Assembly (NCBI GenBank): GCA_025451715.1
Contig: JANWJY010000077.1
Span: forward strand, 1 to 9,467
DNA length: 9,467 nt
Direction: 5' to 3'
From: Fimbriimonadaceae bacterium
Lineage (GTDB): Bacteria; Armatimonadota; Fimbriimonadia; Fimbriimonadales; Fimbriimonadaceae
In this document: piece after piece, positions 1 through 5,860 of the stretch
Position numbering within the stretch: position 1 is the stretch's first letter
Layout: each line of letters starts with the position of its first letter
Notes under the pieces: model-generated
The model's database searches: none
Told to the model about the DNA's origin: nothing
The model's input: only the letters and a program-made list of their open reading frames with translations
Translations under genes and position numbers: made by a program

Positions 1-1
1 C

Positions 2-1207
2 CTGGTCGCGAGGGCCATCGACTGGGCCGACAAGGACGCGCAGCTCACCGCGCAGGACGAGGACTTCTGGGCGCAGATACAGGCCGCGTTCGTGCTCGAC
101 CGAAACCTCATCAACTTCAACAACGGCGGCGTGTGCCCCTCGCCCCGCGTCGTGCAAGACGCGCTCAGGAGGCAGCTTGAGTACGCGAACCAGGCGCCGA
201 GCTATTACATGTGGCGCAACCTCGAGCCCGAGATCGAGAGCGTAAGAACGCGCCTCGCCAAGCACTTCGGCTGCGACCGCGAGGAGATGGCGATCACAAG
301 GAACGCGAGCGAGGCGCTGCTGATAGCGATCGCCGGTATCGACCTGCAGCGCGGCGACGAGGTCCTCACCACGGACCAGGACTACCCGCGAATGATCAAT
401 GGGATCAAGCAAAGAGAAAGGAGGGAGGGCGTCAAGTTGGTGCAGGTCACGTTTCCGCACGTCCCTCGGTCGAAGCAAGAACTCGTCGATGCGATTGAAC
501 GGGGCATCACGAGCCGCACGAAGCTGATCCTCATCTGCCACGTCATCAATCTCACCGGTCAGATTTGGCCGGTCAAAGAGATCGTCGAGATGGGCCGCAA
601 GCGAAACATCCCGGTCATCGTCGACGGTGCGCACGCGTTCGCACAGTTCCCCTACTCGAACAACGAACTTGAGTGCGACTACTACGGCGTATCGCTGCAC
701 AAGTGGCTGATGGCGCCGATCGGCACCGGTTTCCTCTACGTCCGCAAGAACAAGATCGAGTCGCTCTGGCCACTAATGGCCGACAACGACGCGCAGCACG
801 CCGACATCAGAAAGTTCGAGGAGATCGGCACGCACCCAGCGGCGAACCACAACGCGATCGGCGAGGCGCTCACGTTCCACGAGATGATCGGCCCCGAGCG
901 CAAGGCCGCTCGACTACGATATATGCGGTCGCGCTGGATCGACAAGATCCGCAACGAGAAGAACGTGTACTTCAACACCAACCTGGCGCCAGACCACTCG
1001 TGTGGGATCGCCAACGTCGGCATCACCGGCATCGAGCCAGCCAAACTCGCCGAGTGGCTGCTCGCAAAGTACGCGATCTTTACGACCACCATCGTTCACA
1101 AGCAGTACCAGGGCCTTCGCATCACACCTAACGTCTATACCACCCTCAGCGAGATCGACCTCTTCGCCGAGGCGATGCTCAAGGCGTCCAGGGACGGTAT
1201 CGGATAG
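2..1207 (+). CDS. Class V-fold PLP-dependent aminotransferase, isopenicillin N epimerase-like (5' end outside window)
   Basis: Fold-type I PLP enzyme of the Aminotran_5 / isopenicillin-N-epimerase-like group. The reading frame is open from base 2. The residues before the GTG at 92 (...EDFWAQIQAAFVLDRN) fit the usual lead-in of this family, so 92 is an internal valine codon and the true start is upstream of the window. Visible landmarks, counted from the codon at 92: an N-terminal LINFNNGGVCPSPR substrate-loop motif (residues 6-19), a TRNASEAL cofactor-phosphate motif (69-76), VIVDGAHAF with the aspartate that pairs with the PLP ring nitrogen (D178), and SLHKW with the Schiff-base lysine K204 (codon 701-703). 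These proteins are often exported or accompany amino-acid and secondary metabolism, but the N-terminus that would show a Tat or Sec signal is missing. The substrate cannot be assigned; epimerase, desulfurase-like or aminotransferase activity are all possible. The family call is secure. Confidence 0.93.
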   Translation: MVARAIDWADKDAQLTAQDEDFWAQIQAAFVLDRNLINFNNGGVCPSPRVVQDALRRQLEYANQAPSYYMWRNLEPEIESVRTRLAKHFGCDREEMAITRNASEALLIAIAGIDLQRGDEVLTTDQDYPRMINGIKQRERREGVKLVQVTFPHVPRSKQELVDAIERGITSRTKLILICHVINLTGQIWPVKEIVEMGRKRNIPVIVDGAHAFAQFPYSNNELECDYYGVSLHKWLMAPIGTGFLYVRKNKIESLWPLMADNDAQHADIRKFEEIGTHPAANHNAIGEALTFHEMIGPERKAARLRYMRSRWIDKIRNEKNVYFNTNLAPDHSCGIANVGITGIEPAKLAEWLLAKYAIFTTTIVHKQYQGLRITPNVYTTLSEIDLFAEAMLKASRDGIG

Positions 1208-1556
1208 CGGCTCGGCCTCGCCTGGCTCGTTCGTGACGGAGGGGAAGGAGCACGACCTGTACGGCCACCTCGAGGGGGCCGAGGCGCCGAAGCGCCAGGT
1301 CCGGACCCTGCAGATGTCGCCGCTGCGCCAGGCGCAGTAGTCCGTTCACCCCTACGAATGCGGCGAGCGTGAACTCCCACTGCCCCTCGTCTCACGCCTT
1401 CATCTGCGCCTCGATCTTCGCGTCCATGGACAGAGAATAGCGCAGGAGGCATTCGGATCAGCCCTGCGGGTGCAGCGCGAGAAAGAGGGTTGCGGAGGAC
1501 GGCCTGCCACCAGGGCAAGGGGAGAGCAAATCCCTAGGCGCTCGCGGCATGGGCCG
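1208..1556. other. Intergenic region without a convincing gene
   Basis: This 349-base gap lies between two genes that converge on it. It contains a perfect short palindrome at 1323-1337 (CTGCGCC-A-GGCGCAG). A small hairpin at 1283-1296 reads GGCGC-TTCG-GCGCC on the minus strand, that is, a stem closed by a stable UUCG-type loop. A copy of the 39-bp repeat sits at 1510-1548. Two short stretches look coding-like: on plus, FVTEGKEHDLYGHLEGAEAP ending at TAG 1338-1340; on minus, MDAKIEAQMKA from ATG 1427, stopped by TGA at 1392-1394. Neither has a good ribosome-binding site or a recognisable family, so they are not called as genes. No tRNA or T-tract terminator was seen. Confidence 0.5.
1510..1548. 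repeat. 39-bp direct repeat, copy 1
   Basis: This segment matches 3391-3429 at 37 of 39 positions in the same orientation; the first 26 bases are identical. It contains the core CAGGGCAAGGGGAGAGCAAA, followed by TCCCT and a GGCG-TCGCGGC tail. It begins a few bases beyond the stop codon of the HD-GYP gene (8 bases separate them). The large flanking stem seen in copy 2 is poorly preserved here (left flank GTTGCGG instead of GGCCGCG). The two copies bracket the HD-GYP gene. Its role is unknown; it is probably a dispersed intergenic element. Confidence 0.85.
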
Positions 1557-3245
1557 TCACGCTGCCGAGCGCAGATCGGCCAGGCCGGGCTCGTCGTCCA
1601 GCATTTGGAGGAACGCTTGCACGATGTGTGGGTCGAAGTGCGTCCCTGCGCTCTCCGCGATGTGCTGCTTCACCTTCTCCACCGGCCACGCAGCGCGATA
1701 CACCCGGTCGTGACTTAGAGCGTCCCAAACGTCAACGACTGCGAAGATGCGTGCCGCGAGCGGAATGCTGAATCCTGCGAGGCCGCGCGGGTAGCCGGTG
1801 CCGTCGAACTTCTCATGGTGCGCATAGGGGATGTCGAGCGCCGGACGCAGGTACGGGATCTGCGAGAGCCAATCGTGCGCATAGACGGGGTGCAGCTTCA
1901 TTGTCTCCATCTCCTCGGCCGTGAGCTTTCCGGGCTTGAGCAGGATGCTGTCTGGAATCCCGATCTTCCCGATGTCGTGCAGGAGCGCTCCACGGCGGAT
2001 GTTTTGCAGATCTTCCTCGTCGATCAGCAAGCGCCGCGCCAGCTCGACCGTCAGCTTGGTCACGCGTTGCGTGTGGCCCTCGGTCTCGTCGTCGCGCAGG
2101 TCGAGCGCCTTCACCCAACCCTCCAGCGTCGCGTCGTACGACTCGAGCAGCTCCGTGTGCGAGCGCTCGAGACTGTTGAACAGGCCGATGTTCTCTATAC
2201 CGATCGCCCCTTGACCTGCGAGCATCTCTAAAAAGCGGAACCAGTCATCGTCCACCGTGAGCGGAGTCCGATTGTAGACCTCTAACACACCCCTTACTTT
2301 GCCTTTGACGAAGAGGGGTGCGGCGCAATAGAAGACGGCGTCCTCAGCGTCAACAAGTTCCGGCCGCGCGAAGTCCGAACAGTCTCCAAGGTTCTTCACG
2401 TGCACGACTGACCGCTCCCGCGAGCACTTCGCCGTCAGCCCTTTGTTCGCGCTATCCGCGGTCTTCCGGATTACATCCGTTCGGAATCCCCGGTCGGCAA
2501 GGTGCTGAAGCGTGTCGGCGCCGCTGCGCATCACGAACACCGCTGCAGCATCGGTGCGCAGTCGGCTCGTTACCTGGTCCAGGAACACGTCCATCACGAC
2601 CCGGATGTCGGTGCTCGACGCGATGGCCTGGTCGATCTTTCTGAGCGATTCGAGGCGCCTCATCTGGCGGCGCGTGTCAGCCTCCGCCGATGACACTTGT
2701 TCGAGCGCTTTCTCCAATTTCGCAACGGTGTTGGTTAGCTCTGTCGTCCGCAGCTCGACGGCGGCTTCAAGCCGCTCGTTCTGCGTGCGGATCGCCTCTT
2801 CCGCGTTTTTGACCAGCGTCATGTCGCGCGCGGTGGCGTAGATGAGGCCCTCCGACAACGCCGGGTACGACTTCCAAGCGAGCCACTTGTACGCGCCGTT
2901 ACTACATAGGTATCGGTTCTCGAAGTAGAGCGTGAGCACGCCCTCGTTGAGCTTCCCCATTTCGGCGAGCGTCGCATCCACGTCGTCCGGGTGAACGAAG
3001 TCTATGAACGGTTTGTCGAGAAGCTCGGCCTTGGTGTAGCCCAGCGTCGACTTAAATGCGGCGTTGATCCTCTTGAAGTACCCGTCGAGCCCGGCCACGC
3101 AGCACATGTCGAGCGAAAGATCGAAGAACTGGGCATCGAAAGAAGCCGTGTCGGGCGCCGTCCGGTCCTGCATGCCGCCCTCGATGAAGGCCCCGCCGTC
3201 GTTCTCGGATTGTTTCTTCCGGGTGTCTTTGTCGTTCCCTGCCAT
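1557..3245 (-). CDS. PAS-GAF-HD-GYP domain protein, probable cyclic-di-GMP phosphodiesterase
   Basis: A 562-residue cytosolic sensor-effector; no signal peptide or membrane segment is visible. Order of parts: a short charged N-terminus (1-32); a PAS sensor (about 33-145, with FVHPDD at 83-88 and a C-terminal ATARDMT strand); a coiled-coil linker (about 146-205); a GAF domain (about 206-355, with the typical PLFVKGKVRGVLEVYN strands at 310-325); an HD-GYP output domain (about 370-550). Catalytic residues are complete: H391, H423-D424 in HDIGKIGIPD, H452, HH at 476-477, the GYP in HHEKFDGTGYP (484-486), and D505. This family hydrolyses c-di-GMP (some members hydrolyse 3'3'-cGAMP); that activity is inferred from the intact motifs. 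No receiver or GGDEF domain is present, so input must come through PAS/GAF ligands. The ATG at 3245 has a GAGGGG ribosome-binding site a few bases upstream, within a small CCCC-TCGC-GGGG hairpin. The gene stands alone, flanked by the 39-bp repeats. Confidence 0.95.
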   Translation of the reverse strand: MAGNDKDTRKKQSENDGGAFIEGGMQDRTAPDTASFDAQFFDLSLDMCCVAGLDGYFKRINAAFKSTLGYTKAELLDKPFIDFVHPDDVDATLAEMGKLNEGVLTLYFENRYLCSNGAYKWLAWKSYPALSEGLIYATARDMTLVKNAEEAIRTQNERLEAAVELRTTELTNTVAKLEKALEQVSSAEADTRRQMRRLESLRKIDQAIASSTDIRVVMDVFLDQVTSRLRTDAAAVFVMRSGADTLQHLADRGFRTDVIRKTADSANKGLTAKCSRERSVVHVKNLGDCSDFARPELVDAEDAVFYCAAPLFVKGKVRGVLEVYNRTPLTVDDDWFRFLEMLAGQGAIGIENIGLFNSLERSHTELLESYDATLEGWVKALDLRDDETEGHTQRVTKLTVELARRLLIDEEDLQNIRRGALLHDIGKIGIPDSILLKPGKLTAEEMETMKLHPVYAHDWLSQIPYLRPALDIPYAHHEKFDGTGYPRGLAGFSIPLAARIFAVVDVWDALSHDRVYRAAWPVEKVKQHIAESAGTHFDPHIVQAFLQMLDDEPGLADLRSAA

Positions 3246-3523
3246 TGAAGCCCCTCGCGGGGTGGCTCATCCCCCGGCTCTACTAAGGTCTCCCTTTGTT
3301 ATTGGCATAGTGGCCGAAAAGATGTAGACAGCCCTCATGGGCTTCGGCGTCCAAGCCCCAGTTTCAGGTGCAAAAAGGCCGCGATCGGATCCAGGGCAAG
3401 GGGAGAGCAAATCCCTGGGCGGTCGCGGCCAGCCCGACTCTAGCCCGGACAGGCCATTTTCCGGCCTGGAGTTCTCGAAAGAGGCTTGCGGGGGCCCAAA
3501 CACGCTCTGCGGGTTTCCAGAAT
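3246..3523. other. Intergenic region upstream of the HD-GYP gene
   Basis: This gap lies between the HD-GYP start and the broken tandem-repeat ORF. It should contain the HD-GYP promoter on the minus strand, but no hexamers good enough to report were found. It holds the large hairpin repeat at 3377-3430 and a second small stem at 3450-3455/3463-3468 (CAGGCC / GGCCTG, 7-base loop). Short ORFs run through it on both strands but show no family resemblance or ribosome-binding site. Confidence 0.5.
3377..3430. repeat. 39-bp direct repeat, copy 2, inside a 54-bp inverted-repeat element
   Basis: Bases 3391-3429 match 1510-1548 at 37 of 39 positions. Here the copy is framed by arms GGCCGCGATCG (3377-3387) and CGGTCGCGGCC (3420-3430), complementary at 10 of 11 positions with the remaining pair G-T on one strand. 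A nested CCAGGG (3391-3396) / CCCTGG (3413-3418) stem lies inside. The whole unit can therefore fold into a long two-part hairpin. It lies about 130-145 bases upstream of the HD-GYP start. Its form (a conserved loop with complementary ends, intergenic, repeated) resembles a REP/MITE-like dispersed element. A regulatory RNA role is possible but not shown. Confidence 0.8.
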
Positions 3524-3853
3524 GTGAATGATGATTACCAGCAAGTCAGATATGAGAGGTCGCAGAGGTCGTTAGGGGAGTCGCAAGGCCGTTTAGAGAA
3601 GTCGCAATGGTCGTTAGACGACCCGCAACGCGACTTAGAGAAGTCGCAAGGGGACTGAGAGAAGTCGAGACGCGACAACGATGACCCGCAGAGCGAGAAC
3701 GACGGCCCGCAACCATTAGACGATGGGACGCTCGCGCGCTCGACCAACGAGGGTCTCGGCTCGCCCGGCTCCTCGATGGGGTTCAAGGTGTACGTCGAGC
3801 TGACGACCGGCAACGAGAAGGGCAGCAACACGGTGACAATCAACCGGCCATAG
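3524..3853 (+). pseudogene. Broken ORF with heptapeptide repeats, interrupted by TGA
   Basis: Not a recognised family. One frame runs from a GTG at 3524 (VNDDYQQVRYERSQ...) through seven-residue units such as GESQGRL, EKSQWSL and DDPQRDL. It hits TGA at 3656-3658 and then continues for 64 more codons to TAG at 3851-3853. In the two fully conserved neighbours the interrupted position is TTA (leucine), so a single T-to-G change explains the stop. The tail after the stop, ending FKVYVELTTGNEKGSNTVTI-NRP, looks like beta-strand protein and faintly recalls the final strands of an FN3-type domain; that is inference. The start is uncertain because no good ribosome-binding site precedes 3524. The minus strand is also open through the array, a side effect of the 21-bp period. 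It could be a degraded gene, a fragment of a repeat family, or non-coding DNA that only looks coding. Confidence 0.5.
3554..3721 (+). repeat. Degenerate 21-bp tandem repeat, eight units
   Basis: Units begin at 3554, 3575, 3596, 3617, 3638, 3659, 3680 and 3701. The pattern is approximately GAG-AAG-TCG-CAA-NNN-GAC-TTA; units 1-5 are the best conserved and 6-8 more drifted. Because 21 is a multiple of three, each unit encodes seven residues, roughly E-K-S-Q-x-x-L. Short perfect hairpins straddle unit junctions: GGTCGT-TAG-ACGACC at 3609-3623 and GCGACTT-AGAG-AAGTCGC at 3630-3647. With only one hydrophobic residue per heptad, the peptide would be a poor coiled coil. Either the protein repeat or the nucleic-acid hairpins may have been selected. 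Confidence 0.85.
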
Positions 3854-3862
3854 CGTTGCATG

Positions 3863-3906
3863 GGGGCGGGCGTCATCCTGAGCTTGTCGAAGGAGCGCCC
3901 CGCCCC
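3863..3906. repeat. Dispersed hairpin repeat with TCATCCTGAGCTTGTCGAAG core
   Basis: The 23-base core at 3872-3894 is a widespread intergenic repeat. It is known from many unrelated bacteria because it adds SFDKLRMT-like or HPELVEG-like peptides to over-extended ORFs. Both peptides can be read here: RSFDKLRMT on minus, RHPELVEG on plus. The flanks GGGGCGGGCG (3863-3872) and CGCCCCGCCCC (3896-3906) are complementary except for one bulged base, so the element can form a hairpin with the core in the loop. This argues that the upstream part of the ORF beginning at 3856 is not protein-coding. Confidence 0.8.
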
Positions 3907-3939
3907 TATCTCTGTGATAGAATCCTGATTGGAGAGAAA

Positions 3940-4575
3940 GTGCAACCTGCGGTACCGCCATTCAAGTTGAACGAAGGAAGGCTCTCGAACTCCGACGTCA
4001 ACACGATCAACTCGACCGCCGAATTCTGGTTCGAACACGGCAGTCGCCTTTATCATGCGGCCCAAGTGCTGAGCCGAGTGGAACATACAGAGACGCAGTG
4101 CTGGAAGCTCGTGATTGGTATGCCCCTTGACGACGATTTCCACGATCCGATGACGGAGCACCTAGAATTGCAAATGGTTATCGGCATGTTGTTCGGCATG
4201 GCCGTGGAGAATTGGCTCAAGGGCCTTTGGCTCTTGAAGGAGCAGCATCGAGTCTTTAAGGAAGTACAAGCGAACTCGGCGGATCCCTTCGACGTTGCGT
4301 GCTTCCAGGCCACCGACGATCGGCTAGCTGCCGAAGTGATGAAGGGGGGCCATGATCTGAATGTTCTCGCTACGCGAGCAGGAGTAGCTCCAAGATTAGA
4401 ATCTACAGATCGCGACTTTCTGAAATTGCTCACTTCCGCTATCAAGCAAGGCCGCTATCCGGCGGATCAGAGCCAGGCCAGGACTGACTCGGGCGTTTTC
4501 GTGATCACTGATCAGCGCCGATGGAGTCGCATCATGCACGCTGTTCACTCGACCTATCAAGCGGTGACGGTGTAG
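3940..4575 (+). CDS. HEPN-like hypothetical protein
   Basis: A 211-residue soluble, mostly alpha-helical protein. The frame is open from a TTG at 3856, but those codons translate the dispersed repeat. The GTG at 3940, preceded by GGAGAG at 3931-3936, is the better start. Resemblance to HEPN-type proteins rests on a helix with GMAVENWLKGLWLL (86-99), a GHDLNVLA segment (138-145), a STDRDFLKLLTSAIKQGRYP segment (155-174), and a C-terminal helix with RIMHAVH (R197-x5-H203), which matches the R-x(4-6)-H catalytic pattern of HEPN ribonucleases. Family knowledge: HEPN proteins act as toxins, antiviral RNases or scaffold domains. That this one cleaves RNA is inference only. It is followed three bases after its stop by a membrane-protein gene, suggesting coupled translation. 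Base composition is lower in GC than the surrounding genes (4141-4200 is 50% by count). Confidence 0.8.
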   Translation: MQPAVPPFKLNEGRLSNSDVNTINSTAEFWFEHGSRLYHAAQVLSRVEHTETQCWKLVIGMPLDDDFHDPMTEHLELQMVIGMLFGMAVENWLKGLWLLKEQHRVFKEVQANSADPFDVACFQATDDRLAAEVMKGGHDLNVLATRAGVAPRLESTDRDFLKLLTSAIKQGRYPADQSQARTDSGVFVITDQRRWSRIMHAVHSTYQAVTV

Positions 4576-4578
4576 CTG

Positions 4579-5010
4579 ATGGCATTGTGGATCGTGCTGC
4601 CACTCGGTGTCGTGATCGGCTACCTGCTGGGTGCAGCGAACACGCATGTCGATGAGAAAGGCGAGCCACGATTGTCAGCCCACATTTGGGCGTATGGCTT
4701 TCTGATTGCATTTGTACTGGCGGAGGCAGCTGGGGCGGGCGTGGGTACGCGCATGATCGAACAAGAGTCCGTTGAAATGCGCCAGGTCGGCCTAGACGAG
4801 CGACTCAGTGCCTACAGAGGGATGCAATCAAGCATGATCCTATCAATACCTGTTGGCGTTGGCATACTTGCCGTTGTTCATCTCTTGCGACAGAAAAAGC
4901 GACCCCAACTGTTTCTCGAACTTAAATGGAACGAAGAACAGCGTGGTAAGTACGGTGGCGCGGTTGCGGCACTTGTTATCTTCGCCTCCATGTGGTGCTA
5001 CAACGGCTGA
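4579..5010 (+). CDS. Small four-helix membrane protein, unknown function
   Basis: A 143-residue protein with four predicted membrane segments at about 2-20, 36-56, 84-104 and 125-141, separated by short charged loops. The longest loop (about 58-83, acidic and basic with EQESVEMRQVGLDERL) lies between helices 2 and 3; a second loop (105-124) is rich in K, R and E. No family is recognised. The ATG at 4579 lies three bases after the stop of the HEPN-like gene with only a weak ribosome-binding site (GGTGACGG about 8 bases upstream). Translation probably depends on the gene in front, implying they work together. It ends 35 bases before a strong hairpin. A cytosolic HEPN-like partner paired with a small membrane protein recalls the layout of some membrane-acting defence pairs, but nothing in the sequence proves this. 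Confidence 0.8.
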   Translation: MALWIVLPLGVVIGYLLGAANTHVDEKGEPRLSAHIWAYGFLIAFVLAEAAGAGVGTRMIEQESVEMRQVGLDERLSAYRGMQSSMILSIPVGVGILAVVHLLRQKKRPQLFLELKWNEEQRGKYGGAVAALVIFASMWCYNG

Positions 5011-5045
5011 ACTCTATTCCAGTCACGGCTCCACGTCGAACTTCC

Positions 5046-5078
5046 ACGCAGGGCGGGGCGCCCCGCCCCGCCCTGCGT
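5046..5078. terminator. Two-way intrinsic terminator-like hairpin between convergent genes
   Basis: A perfect 13-bp stem, ACGCAGGGCGGGG (5046-5058) with CCCCGCCCTGCGT (5066-5078), and a 7-base loop. It overlaps an 18-base perfect palindrome at 5051-5068 that offers an alternative fold. It lies exactly between the stop codons of the plus-strand membrane-protein gene (5010) and the minus-strand gene ending at 5080. No T-tract follows on either side, so termination would be of the GC-rich, U-poor kind. Confidence 0.75.
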
Positions 5079-5079
5079 A

Positions 5080-5832
5080 CTAGAGCTCCCAGTTGTTTCG
5101 CTCCAATCGGCGCAGGAACGCACGCATATCGATGTCACGAGCGGCAGTTTGAATCAGCTGTGCCACGACTGCTTGGTCGGCCTCGCCGATGATCGTGCAG
5201 GCATCGTAAAGTGAAGCAAGCGTGAACTCTTTCCAAAACAGAGTGAGCAAACGCCAACTGTCTTTGCCGATGTTCACCGCCTTGCCTCCAATGGTGAAGT
5301 GCTCGCCTGCCATGTTGCCCATGTCCCATGGCTTAGCAAGTGTGTGTCGCTTCTTGCCGCCTGGCAGTCGTTCTTCCATGTGTTCCAGATGATCGCGAAA
5401 TGTATCCAGGTCCTTCAGCTCGCGACGATAGCGCCGCATTACTCTTCCCAATTCTGGGAAGCGAGTCTCCGTCGCGATGTACTCGGCGTACGTGAGCAAA
5501 CGTGAAGCGCTGATCAAATAAAAGTGAATGTCATTCGAGAGATCGGTCAAGACGTTGCCGAGTCCTGGCCGACGCCTTTCTTCCTTCACGTCTTTCACGA
5601 TCGCGTCGCATCGCTTATAACCACGTTGGATTCGTTGCTGTTGCACCCTTGCCGCCCGGATTTGCACCTCCATGAAATAGAACGCCATCGCAACGCCGTG
5701 TTTTTCCTTTGGGTACAGGATCGCCATTGCTCGATCAACGGTCCACATTTGATTTAGCCCTAAGATGATCCTCTTCGGAACTCCCTTGAGAACCTGAGGT
5801 GGACTCGGCGGCGGATATCTATTGTTTGGCAC
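5080..5832 (-). CDS. Hypothetical helical protein with RX4H (HEPN-type) motif
   Basis: A 250-residue soluble, alpha-helical protein with no signal peptide or membrane segment. The most telling part is a long helix with YRRELKDLDTFRDHLEHMEE (135-154): R146 and H151 in RDHLEH form an R-x4-H pattern, as in HEPN-fold proteins, where it sits in the active-site helix. Preceding helices (about 42-85 and 92-125) could form the rest of a four-helix bundle. The C-terminal part (about 170-250, including GEHFTIGGKAVNIGKDSW) is not recognised. HEPN membership is inference from one motif. The 5' end is uncertain: GTG at 5832 has no clear ribosome-binding site, while ATG at 5748 (residue 29) is an alternative. 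GC is about 50% in 5581-5640, like the HEPN-like pair it converges on and unlike the downstream glutamate-synthase-like gene. It starts 28 bases after a truncated flavoprotein on the same strand. Confidence 0.75.
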   Translation of the reverse strand: MPNNRYPPPSPPQVLKGVPKRIILGLNQMWTVDRAMAILYPKEKHGVAMAFYFMEVQIRAARVQQQRIQRGYKRCDAIVKDVKEERRRPGLGNVLTDLSNDIHFYLISASRLLTYAEYIATETRFPELGRVMRRYRRELKDLDTFRDHLEHMEERLPGGKKRHTLAKPWDMGNMAGEHFTIGGKAVNIGKDSWRLLTLFWKEFTLASLYDACTIIGEADQAVVAQLIQTAARDIDMRAFLRRLERNNWEL

Positions 5833-5860
5833 GCTTCACAACCCCAGCTTTGGCTAGAGT

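Noticed and set aside
1443..1460. AGGAGG on the plus strand, possible ribosome-binding site
   Set aside because: No ATG, GTG or TTG follows at a usable distance, and the frames beyond are antisense to the HD-GYP gene.
1510..1548. The 39-bp repeat as a known riboswitch (c-di-GMP or glycine), given the nearby HD-GYP gene
   Set aside because: The conserved core does not fit the consensus of either class, and copy 1 lies downstream of the gene.
3528..3575. 15-codon small ORF (MMITSKSDMRGRRGR) before the tandem array, as a leader peptide
   Set aside because: No ribosome-binding site, and it overlaps the better-supported heptad frame; too short to judge.
3554..3721. CRISPR array
   Set aside because: Units are contiguous 21-mers without unique spacers, and no cas gene is present.
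3856..3939. N-terminal extension of the HEPN-like gene from TTG 3856
   Set aside because: The extra residues are a translation of the dispersed hairpin repeat; GTG 3940 has its own GGAGAG ribosome-binding site.
3535..4161. 208-codon open frame on the minus strand through the tandem array
   Set aside because: It crosses the 21-bp array (open on both strands because of its period), the dispersed repeat (RSFDKLRMT) and the antisense of the HEPN-like gene; nothing protein-like is left.
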